From NCBI GenBank assembly GCA_014904845.1, contig MU119499.1:1-63495 (forward strand): DNA of 63,495 bases, written 5' to 3'. The notes under the pieces are model-generated. The model ran no database searches, was not told the DNA's origin, and saw nothing but the letters and a program-made list of their open reading frames with translations. Source of the DNA: Acephala macrosclerotiorum (Eukaryota; Ascomycota; Leotiomycetes; Helotiales; Mollisiaceae). A program made the translations under genes and the position numbers. Positions 10,201 to 20,078 of this stretch are shown one piece after another; the first letter of the stretch is position 1, and each line of letters opens with the position of its first letter.

Positions 10201-12544
10201 GGAGAGTACAAGATTTTACACAACTACAAATCTGTTTTCATCTATGCCAAGCTCGACAGCCGTGAGTACTCCACTCCCAGATTCCCATCCTTTTGCTGAC
10301 AGCCCTCGCCCAGCCCTCATCGAGCTCGAATTGGCTACCATCTCTGGAGTCCGGCTGGGCTTTGGTTATAACTCCCTAGTTCGATCTCCGAGCATCAATC
10401 AGCTCACCTCATTCCCTTTCATCAACGACACGGGCACGAGCGGCGCCGGAAACGACCCAATGGCAAAACTGAAATCTCTGGTAGAGATTCCAAAAGACCA
10501 GCCTTGGGTCACTGCGAAGCAGGATTCATACTGGTTTGCCGCAGGCATGAGCATCACCGCCTTCGATATTCTGCAGGTCACAGCCGTTGCCATGTTCGCG
10601 TTCCATGACTCTGGTCCGATTATAAGCCTTTTCGCCGATGCGGTGGCCCAAATGCTGCCTGCCGCGAACGACCGTAGGGAGATGATTGTCTACGTTGAGA
10701 TTGGGTTAGTGGCAGAGGTAAACTTTGGGGATGGGTATTTCAGAGTCGAAGCTTCGCTTGCCCCGACCTCTTTCCTTCTCGTTCCGCAGTGCCATTTAGA
10801 AGGAGGTTTTGCCCTTGTATATTGGTTTTCAGTGAGTTCTCCCAATCTTGTCCTAGATGGCTTACTGATCACACCTCACAGCCTAACGAACATGCAGGCG
10901 ACTGGGTCTTCTCGATTGGCGGGTACCACAAGAATTACCTACCACCTGCTTGGTATCCTGTTCCGAAACGTATTGGCATCGCCTTCTCGATTGATATCCT
11001 CCAAATAGTAGAAGAGGCGTACTTTGCCGTGACTCCAAAGGTAGCTATGGGCAGAGCATTGATACATGTCAGTCTCGCCTTTGGACCAATCAAGGCTTGG
11101 CTGGACGCAGCAATGGACGCCCTCGTTAACTTCCATCCTCTCCACTACATTGCAGACTTCAAAGTCTGTGTCGGTGTCACCTTCTGCCTAGATGTTTGGT
11201 TCATTCATAAACATATCTCAGCTTCTGTGGGAGCCTGGCTACACCTTGAAGGGCCTGAATTCGGAGGACATGCACGGCAAGTGCTTTTGTCGAATGTTGC
11301 TGGACTAGCTAACGTGAGCGTCTCTATAGTGTTGATTTCTATCTTTTCGGTTTTACTGTTGACTTCGGTGCGACGAATCGAGCTCCAGATCCCCTCGACT
11401 TGGTGGAATTCTGGGAGATGGTACATAAGCCTGGTCCCTCGTCAACGCCTTTAGACAATGACGCAGACAAAAATCCTCTCCAAGGATGCCTCGCCTTCAA
11501 CGAGTATGACAGTGAGAAGAAGGCTCTATCGAAGACCAAAGACGGAAAAGACCTCCCAATGCTCATTCCCGAAGAAGGTGCAGCATTGAAGTCATCCTCG
11601 AGAATGGCAACTATCCGATGCCATCCGCGCCCAGCACAACCACTTCCACCACAGCTACACCTCCAAGCACTGGTGCTGGTGCGAAATCGTTCGTCCGCGG
11701 TGGTAGCTTCAGCTTCCGCATCGCATCCGACTTTGCCATCTCTCATGCAGAGATCGCTGGCCCAGGTATCTCCATCGCCGTCGACACCCCAAAAACCACC
11801 CAACCAATTTACGCCCGTCCCATGCGTGTTGAACAAGCCATAACTTCAACTCTTACCATCACAATCCACGAAAGAGACTCGCCCTTCACAGTCGTTGGGA
11901 GTTGGCAATTCGTCAAATTTGCACTCAAGGACGTGCCTATGGCCGCATGGGGGCCATACTCAAAGGCCCTCGATCCGCTCTTCACACCCAATCCCAAAGT
12001 GCCCCTCAACGGGACAGGAGCGACTATACCCCTGGCGATGGCACTCATGATCTCAGCCCCACCTCCAGAGCTAGCAGTCAGCACCATTCCGGTATTCAGA
12101 GCCACCGCAGCAGCGAAATTCAACGTTCTCGATCTCAACATCAATAAGAAAGATGGCACAGACTGGATCATCGCTGCTCCATTACCCAAACAAACAATCT
12201 ATGTCGCAGCTCCACCCACAGATGCCGAAAACACATTGATGGCACAAAACGAACTCAACGAGCTGTGGGATGAGAAACAAAAGACTTGGGAGGATCTAAT
12301 AGTCGAACAGACCCTTGCTGTGCCACTGCCTGGTGGAAAGACAGCGAGCGTTGATATGACGGCGTGGAGGATTGAGCAGTTCACGGATATTATGGGTTGG
12401 GCTAAGAATAGGCCGCAAGAGGAGAAGGTAATGAGTCCGCCGATTTGGAAGTTGAAGGGGGACGCGCCAACGAAAATGATGAAGAATTTGAAGAATTTGA
12501 AGAATGTTTATTTGGATTTGCCGAGGATGGCGGTTGTTGCTTGA
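7253..12544 (+). pseudogene. DUF6603-like giant protein gene, decayed (about 1,712 codons before decay)
   Basis: The ATG at 7253 opens a frame broken by TAG (7316-7318) and TGA (7424-7426), then open to about 8810. A one-base loss near the T-run at about 8815-8820 shifts the frame; a 47-nt intron at 8811-8857 is an alternative but its donor is weak. Introns follow at 10262-10313, 10832-10881 and 11277-11329. The last uses a GC donor (GCAAGT) with a GCTAAC branch point. Another one-base loss lies near 11590. Removing these introns and correcting two bases gives 5,139 nt, exactly 1,713 codons including the stop. The central part has strings of amphipathic beta-strand-like segments and the signature GFGYNSLVRSPSI, which I associate with DUF6603 proteins of bacteria and fungi, followed by VDFYLFGFTVDFG at the end of that domain. 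The C-terminal 300 residues are a separate region with a Thr/Pro-rich linker. The function of DUF6603 is unknown. Both nonsense codons fit C-to-T changes (CAG, CGA). Confidence 0.75.
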
Positions 12545-13076
12545 TTTGGTGGACGTGTTCAGTCTTGAGGGGCAAAATGGTTCACTTCGCTTCGAGGAAT
12601 GGCTAAGCCTAAATGTCTTGTTTCGGTTTATATTCAACAGATAGCTCACTCTTACATCTAGTCATGCCGATGGGCAACACTAAAAATTTGTTCCATGGTT
12701 GGACACTGGCAACCGGGATCATCCATCCAGTAGCTTCCGTCACACTGTGCCACTGTGTCACCGCTCGATAAGTCCCGTGCGGATTGCGGCAGTGCAACTA
12801 AGAGTCTAAAACATTCAAAACCATAACACAAATTTGTATTGTCGCCAAGTGCCAAGTATCCTTGGTACCAACAATCACCAGAGACTAAGCAATCCCTTGA
12901 AAAAAAAAGTTCGGTAGAGTGATACATTAAAGTGCTCCAAGTCCTCGAGTCCATGTGTCTTTTGCTTCGGATTTTCGAGTCGTTTTTCACAATCTACCCC
13001 GCAATTTTCGAATCTCCAAGATTTTGATCCTTTCCCGTTTTAGTGAACGAGCTAAAGTATCAGGAAGCTGCATGCA
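12545..13076. other. Intergenic, no gene seen
   Basis: No frame with a recognisable motif or coding texture is visible. It includes a short A-run near 12900 and the presumed promoter of the six-cysteine peptide gene. Confidence 0.6.
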
Positions 13077-13318
13077 ATGTTTCAGCAACTGATCATCGGC
13101 GCTTTCCTCCTTATCCATTTTGCCAATGCCCAAGGTGACTTTGCTCCAAGAGCAACTTGCGGAGTTGTCAACTATGAGTACGCCACCATCCTGACCAAGC
13201 AGAAAATCATTAGGTGTAAATATTTACTAGTCCACTGAGCTGTGTCGCCCTTCTCTACGCTGCGGGTGGTTGTCAATATGTAAACGATGACCATTGCCAC
13301 AGCGAAATCTGCTGCTAG
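13077..13318 (+). CDS. Six-cysteine small secreted peptide, 2 exons, 62 aa
   Basis: Exon 1 is 13077-13177 and exon 2 is 13231-13318. The 53-nt intron begins GTACGC and ends TTACTAG. The joined 189 nt gives 62 residues. The N-terminus MFQQLIIGAFLLIHFANAQG is a textbook signal peptide with a likely cut after ANA. The mature peptide of about 44 residues has cysteines at positions 28, 38, 48, 56, 61 and 62, so six in total with a terminal CC pair, as expected of a disulfide-rich (knottin- or defensin-like) secreted peptide. Without splicing the frame stops after 54 residues and loses five of the six cysteines, which supports the intron. No named family is recognised. It could be an effector or antimicrobial peptide; that is inference. 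Confidence 0.7.
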
Positions 13319-14107
13319 GAGAATGAAGGCCGGTGCTGCTGGTTTGGCAATGGCTGTTGTTATTGGAATCATTTGGGTGTTAAGTGGCTGGTGAGATCTG
13401 TTCGGTCATCATTGGAGATTTGCGGCTTGCAAGACAGACAATTTAGGCGTGAGTTCTGTGCTCGTAGATCGAGGTGATGTTTGATTGTAGACTTCTGGGA
13501 AAATGAACTATGATGAATGGGCGAGAGTAATCAATACTGAATACGAAAATCTTGGAATTTCGCTTCAAAATCTACACTTGCATAGGTATTTGCTGGTGTG
13601 CAGAGCAGTCTGGCAGTGGTCATTAAGCGAGCCCCTTTTCGTGTTCCGACTTCAGGGCTTGTGCTTCTTGTTTAGCGCTGCAAGTCTAGAAGTTTAGTGA
13701 GGAGGTCGCTCAATTCGAGGCTATACACGCCCGGGGCAATGGCGCATTCCTCGTTTGAAAATTTGAGTTTGAATATGTTTCAGGTGTAGGCTTCTGAGTG
13801 CGTCCTCGAACGCACCTTGCATGCACTTTATACTTAGAGAATTTTGGTGATTGGCAATCCTTGCATTTCGGTGAGTGAGAGAAGAATTGACAGTCATTCC
13901 CTGAATACCGAGATCTCGGACGAGGTGTCGAATTCCGAGTCCAACTCCGATATCAACATCACCTTCCCATTACAGATGAAGAATTCGACATGAGCAGGGT
14001 GCAACGCGTGTAGCAGTCCGGATGAGTCCTGGCGATATTTTAAATACAACGAGATATTTTCTGTTACTTGGCATTGAACCGCCAAGAATCTTCAAGATAT
14101 TACGATT
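13319..14107. other. Intergenic, no gene supported
   Basis: A 64-codon frame at 13503-13697 has no motif and is probably spurious. Nothing else is supportable. Confidence 0.5.
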
Positions 14108-15360
14108 ATGGCAGAGCTTCCACTGGAAGGTATTGATCACGTCAAGAAGACGCTGATATTTAAGAAGATTCAAGGCAAAGATTTGACGGTGGATGTGCGT
14201 TATGTTGACTTGGACGCTCCTGGTCCTCAACTAGCAATCTTATATTTTCATGGCGGATTTCTGGTGAGTCAAATCTCACCTGATATTAGGGTGGTCACGT
14301 GTTTAATGTTATATATATCCTCATCTCACCGCTAGACAGGAATAACACATCATGAACACACACTTTACACCCACACACGGCCTTTGCCTGTAATACCTGA
14401 GCTCTGACAAAAAGATTCGAAGTACTGACCTCGACCAGATATCCGGAGACTCAAACACTATTCCCAATTAGCTTATCCAAGCGGCGCTGAGGAGATGTTG
14501 GACGATCATCTCAGCAAACTACTGTTGTCTACCAGAATCAACTGCACATGACATATCCGAAGATCTCGTGGATGCATATCGCTATGTCAGCAACAATCTT
14601 TCGCAGGATCTGAGAAAGCCAGGTTTGATCGACTCATCCCGTATTATCTTAGCAGGACACAGCGGAGGATACTGCGCAGTCAAGACAACCCTGGAAGTCC
14701 TCAAGAGGACCTCGACAGAATCGGATCTCAAACGGCCAGTTGTGACAATTGTTGTGTATCCTATGCTCGACTTTCTGTCGCCGAAATGGTCAATTCAGGG
14801 TATCGATCTAGGTATTTCCGACGAAGATTTCGAAGGGGGCAGGAAAGACTTGGAAGGAAGGCTTGCATCGAAAGAGGTCAACTTCGGAGAAAGATTTCCA
14901 GCTACCGAGGCGGAGGTGATTCATCACACTCGCTGGGACCTTATTGCGCTACATCCTCAAAGTCCCAGTCTTTGTCGATCATTTTACGGGCATCAATGGT
15001 CTCGGTAAGAAGCTTGCTTCAGCCGGAACTACCATGGAAGAAGCAATTCCCCTGAAAGAGCGCCCTCTATTTGTTTTGGATTTCGACAATCTGACCCCTG
15101 AAATGCCGCCATTGTTTGTCATACATGGATTGGCGGACACGGCAGTGCCCTTTGAAGATAGCGACAAGTTGGTCGAGAAGACGAAAGCTTTAAAAATCCC
15201 AACTAGATATTGGCGGCTGGAGGGGTTGGATCATGAGTTTGACTTAGAGTTCCCAGACTTGGAACGTAGAGATGTTGTGATGCCAGAAGATGCTAGGGTT
15301 GGGAAACAAGCTGTGAGGGAACTGCTGCAAGGACTAGGTAGCGTGCTTCAATCGTCATGA
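14108..15360 (+). pseudogene. Alpha/beta hydrolase-fold esterase gene, decayed
   Basis: Exon 1 (14108-14263) ends in the oxyanion motif HGGFL. A 175-nt intron (GTGAGT to CTCGACCAG, with a CTGAC branch point) leads to exon 2 from 14439. The nucleophile elbow GHSGG lies near 14660, the catalytic Asp in LADTAVPF near 15140, and the catalytic His in GLDHEF near 15230, so the triad order of the HSL-type alpha/beta hydrolases is complete. Two lesions are present: an in-frame TAG at 14469-14471 (probably a former TGG) and a +1 frameshift near 14952. Removing one base gives 1,077 nt, a multiple of three. Two Cys codons in ANYCCLP sit where this family usually has Arg-Leu, consistent with a C-to-T change at CG(T). 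The gene probably encoded a 358-residue cytosolic esterase or lipase. Confidence 0.8.
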
Positions 15361-16973
15361 ACGAGGACCTAAGTTTAAAATTCATAGCATTTATACTAAG
15401 TCGAATGACAAACTCGTAATTGATTCAGAATATTGCTACGTGTGAGCTCTAGTACTTGCAAGGCATTTTGAGGCTAGTTCCAAGAAAGACTGCAAGCGAA
15501 CCAGAGGAGCAGAATGGGGGGATACCTTGAACCAGAGAGTCTCTAGTGCCTTGGGAATTCAAGAACTAACTGTACGAAGGCCAGAGACTTTCTCGAGCCT
15601 CCAATGTGCTGGCAGCCCAAGTATATGTACTTCCCCTCGAGCACACCTGCTGTAATTCCGGGGAAACTTCTTGAACCTCGCCCAAGGTAGAGCTATGAGT
15701 ACTTTTAGGATGAATGTCTCCACCACATAATCTTCCTGTTCAGCAGTCTGCTGGTAACAGGCTAGAACGGACTCTTCGAAGATTCGTCTTGTACGGAGAT
15801 AGCGGCATAAAGTGATGCGACTATAGGGCATTCCAGGCACCCAGTACGCTAACGAGCCGGGTTTCACGGGTCTGTGCGCTTAGGGTGTTTTCGAAGAAAA
15901 TAGCGAATAAATTCTCGAATTACGAAAGTATTAATAAATGCATATACAATTTATTCAAAATAAAACATGGGATCGAGATATTAAGTAATATCTATTAGTG
16001 GTGGTTGCAAGCTTTAAAAGTAATACTCGTAGCTTTTAAAGTTTATAAGCAAAAAGGACTCGCTAAAGCCGAAAAAAAAGCTCTGTAGCGCACAGACCCG
16101 TGAAACCCGGCTCGTAAAGACACGCTATCTCACCGCCAAGAAGCTTCAAGAACGCTATATTTCCAGGCTGTCAACCCTGAAAGCCTCTCTGGAGATCTTA
16201 GGTAGCTCCAAGGTCTGTCAAGCCTAGGGAGCCTATCAGCGCTCGCTATTTACACCTTATCTTGGGCACTATCCCCCATACGGTTGCTTTAGAACCTTTT
16301 GGCTGATAGGCGTTAATGCCCTAAATTTACAGGGAATTTATTCGCTTATAGCACTTTTTTCAGCGCTCTATAGTGACATCGTTGCCCTGAGAACACCATT
16401 TCAAGGCACGAGGCCCTGTAGTCGCATCACTTTATGCCGCAATCTCCGTAATGTACTCTTAACTCCGCCTTGCGCGTTCCAGATGTGAAACCTTCAAGTC
16501 GATTTCGCCAAAGGATTCCCGCTTTCTCAACAAAAGTCATCGACATCGTGGCAGATGTGTGTATACAGGTATATGAGGTCCGGTGTCGTAACAATTCAAT
16601 TCGTGCTTTCGTAATTTCGATAGCCCATCGAGACTAGATATCCAACTTGGTGTACACGCGGACGCGTCACGTTTCGCCTGCATACTTTCTCTCGCAGATC
16701 CGGAATTGTCCATCAGAAATCGTCTTCGCCGGTACTTGAGTGTATGCTTAATTGTGAATGCTGGATTTTGTTGTGATTGATAGTGTTTTGGAGTTTGCGC
16801 TTACAAGCACAGGCCAACCCAAAGTGGCCAATCAGAAGCAATCAGAAGCATTGATCTCCCCTTGGCTCCTTCCCTAGCGAAGCAAAAACGAGTACATAAA
16901 TCTCGACTCCTACCCTTACACTTACAAACACATTTTCTCTCAATCGTAAATTCACAGTCAGACTCCCTGCGCA
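15361..16973. other. Gene-free stretch with nested inverted repeats
   Basis: A 102-codon minus-strand frame (15559-15867) has no recognised motif and runs into the inverted repeat described separately. The interval 16120-16400 looks like transposon-derived debris. The promoter of the following gene ends with a CT/A-rich leader at about 16920-16970. Confidence 0.5.
15852..16115. mobile_element. MITE-like element with 29-bp perfect inverted repeats
   Basis: Positions 15852-15880 (acgagccgggtttcacgggt and nine more bases) are the exact reverse complement of 16087-16115. The 206-bp interior is A/T-rich and non-coding. A TA-like dinucleotide lies at or near each end, but a clean target duplication is not visible. 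The element sits inside a second inverted duplication: 15792-15829 pairs with 16413-16450 at 36 of 38 positions. Confidence 0.75.
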
Positions 16974-18469
16974 ATGGCTATTCCGGATGAGGAAACTCTT
17001 CTTGCAGCTGTAAAAGCTTTGCGCCAGAAGGAGCCAACACTGGCTCGTGCGAAAGTCCTCAAACAGCTCAAGAAGGAGAACGATTGGGAGTATGATCCTG
17101 AACCTTTTGACTACAAAAACATCGGTTTGTTGACTATAAAACAATAGATTGAGCGAGAAGCGCCTCAAGTCCTGTATGACAGCGAATAACCTCAACTCTG
17201 CTGCTGCGCCTGTTGCTGTTCTTGCGCAGCCAGAACTCCAGGCCCTAATACCCAGAGATGCTACGTACGATGAAGTCGTCAAGAAGGCTTTCCAAGAGTA
17301 TACCCGCTGTAAGTTCCTGTTATTTTCTTATGAATCCCCACAGGATTGTTGAACAATGAAATTTAGCAAAGAGTACCCCATTGTCAAACATCGTCAGAGT
17401 CACACCTAGAACTATAAGCTGACTATTCAAAACTCAGCGGAACGAGAATTCTTGCTCAACCTTTCCGAAGCTGATGCCAAGGCTTTGATCCCGAGACCCA
17501 GCCTCTGGAACGAAGGACTAAATCTTCGGATTGCTACTCAACAGCGCCATCACGTCGAGATTCTATTGACTCTGAAGGGGATCAAGCCATGCACGAGTAT
17601 ACATCATCACCTTAATACTGTTATCTATACTCGGCTGTAAGTATCATTTCATAGTCTCGCAATGTTTTGGTTCCCTGGATTCCTCTGTATCAAGATGGAT
17701 CGATGAAGTCTAGGCCTAGAGCTTGTTCGCGGTCCTAGATCTTGTTTGCTATTCCTATCACCATGGCAAAACAACAACGCGTTGAAATCCAAATTTTGAT
17801 GACCATTCCATGCTTTAGTGTCAATGAGATACTGAAACCAATCATCGCTAAATACCATCTCGAATCCTACGGGTTTGCTCTCCGCCAAATCATGCATCCC
17901 ACCATGCTCGATCAGGGCAGACCACAACCCAGCAAGTTCTGGCAAGGAGGCTGGATCTTCGCTGACACTAGATCTCCAATATGGCCTGAGATTCAAAACG
18001 TCCTCCTCCCCGCCGCCCAGGTGAATATTGCATACAAAGATCTGATGGCATACGAGGACAAAGTCGGAAGGTGCTTGGGATATCCTGTTCCTCGCCATCC
18101 ACGAGAGACAGACCACAATGTCATGCGCTACATGGACGAGACAGAACGCCAGGTCTTGGCTAAGCTATGCAGAAAGAGTCCTGATGACGTCGAAGTCATC
18201 GGATTTGAGTACTTTGATGACGATGGAAACCAACAGACGTGGATGGCCTGTGAGTTCCATATATAATGAGGTCGCTTTCCAGAGACTATCATTTTCCGTT
18301 CAGTTTTTACTCTATGAGCAGAGCTAACTTCAACCGCCTAGGTATCATGCATTTTGCCAAATGCGCGCAGGCAATGGAGAGTGTGGGAAGCGAATTAAGA
18401 CCCGATCTCTGCGGACATCCACCAATTGAGGAGTTTTGGTATGCCATCAAGAGTAATGGAGGGTTCTAG
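16974..18469 (+). CDS. Conserved fungal protein of unknown function, 5 exons, 344 aa
   Basis: Exons: 16974-17089, 17148-17308, 17438-17636, 17819-18249, 18342-18469. Donors are GTATGA, GTAAGT, GTAAGT and GTGAGT; acceptors are ACAATAG, ACTCAG, CTTTAG and CGCCTAG. The total is 1,035 nt with no stop. The N-terminus is a helical module (LLAAVKALRQKEPTLARAKV then NDWELSEKRLKSCM) that I have seen in other fungal proteins of unknown role. The second half has a conserved-looking block, ILKPIIAKY through IMHPTM, GGWIFADTRSPIW and YPVPRHPRETD. No signal peptide or membrane segment is visible, so it is probably intracellular. The frame is intact although the neighbours upstream are broken. Confidence 0.75.
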
Positions 18470-20078
18470 GACTTGAGAAAAGGACAACCTGTCCGATTTT
18501 GGCGTTACTGAGTAAATTTCCAAGTCCTTTGAAGGGATTTGGTGGTTTGACATCCAATTAAAACGTAGTTGGAAGACACAAAAAGTTTGGCATTGAAAGA
18601 CATGGGACTTTGGGGCTGACTGGAGAGGCTTAGAGGATTTTGTAATGCAACGATGATTTTCTATGCAATATATGAAGCTAGTGGTCCTGACTGTGAGCTG
18701 GAAGACTGACGATGCGAGAAACCTTCGACCCATCGGGTTTTAAACTTCTACTCACACGACCCTTGTCAGGAACGTCTGCCGCTCTGATGTGCAGTAAAAA
18801 CTGGAAGAGTACATGTAACTTATTCGCGTCAGTGAAGCTCACCTTGCACCTTCGTAATCCGCCCCTCGATCTCCTGACGACTCTTCAACCTTCACCAACA
18901 TCGGTATAAACCACCCCGGAACCTCTTCCTCAGTATAAAAACAACCAGCTAGTAGCCTTTTGAAACGTAGTAGGAGAGGAGATCATCGGCATGACGGCCT
19001 TTGAGTTGAGTTTGCCAGAGGTGACGGTGTGTGTTGATGGGGCGGGACTGATGATGAGGTTGCTGCAGTCGATTATTTCGGTGACGTCTGGTGGAGTAGA
19101 GATGCTTGCGGATATTTAGATGATGAGATTGTTGCGAATGAGGGTGTCGGTTTGCAAGACTAGGACTTCGTCGTTTGGTTGGTGAAGGAGGACGGTGCCT
19201 GACTTTAGAAGGAAACAAGTTTGGGACGACATCGGGTGGGTTCTCGATGGAGAGGTCTAACAGCTGGATGCAAAGAAATCTTGAAGTCCCAGAGCGACCG
19301 GTACATTGTGCTAGAGGGAAATCTAGGAAGCCAGAGTTAACGCCCCGCCCCTGAGATTGGCTTGAGGGATATCGCATTAACATGTTTTGCTTTGTCATTT
19401 TGAAGAGACAAGCTGTTCGAATGCCTCAGATTTGATTGACCCGCGGAAATCCAAGCAGTTGTATAATTATGACTTTATAAGCAGCCACTGAGGATGGCGG
19501 AGCCAATTCCACCAACGAAACTCGTCAGTGAAGTCTACATTTGTAACCTCTGACAGATACGTGACTCGGTTCTTCCCTATATCTCGGGATATTAAAGTCT
19601 GAAGCTGAGTGATACCTCACTTGAGGCTTTCTTTGCAAGGAGTGCGCAAGTAAAGTAGCGCGGATGCTGAAATCACACAAAGCACGAGAAAAAGGCTTCT
19701 AATCTGCGGGAACGATTCATTTCTTTGACGAATCCCTCTCGATGCAAACCAACTGCGGAAAATCAGACTCAAACGCCACCTGTCAAAACACCACACATTC
19801 ATAACGACACACATATACCCGCCTATATTCGATCACGCCAAAATAGTTGTGATCAAACAAAGCATGCACACGATTTCCTATTCGAAACCATGCAGATCGC
19901 CTCTCGTCGATACCGGGAGAGACAAACCAAACACCATCCCACCGCCGATGATACAGGAGCAAAGAGAGAATTCTCCTATGCCGGTCAAGAATTAACCCTC
20001 CCTTCCAGCATTATTTGTGCATTTCCAAGTAAAGCCCATCAATGACCACGAACTCCAATGCCGCTCCTTTTGAAAGAC
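18470..20078. other. Intergenic, no gene supported
   Basis: This 1.6-kb interval between convergent genes has only low-complexity or motif-free frames (for example a 149-codon minus frame at 18949-19398 rich in His, Ser and Arg). Nothing is supportable. Confidence 0.5.

Noticed and set aside
17649..18116. 155-codon minus frame
   Set aside because: It is antisense to exon 4 of the 5-exon gene, whose sense frame is clearly coding.
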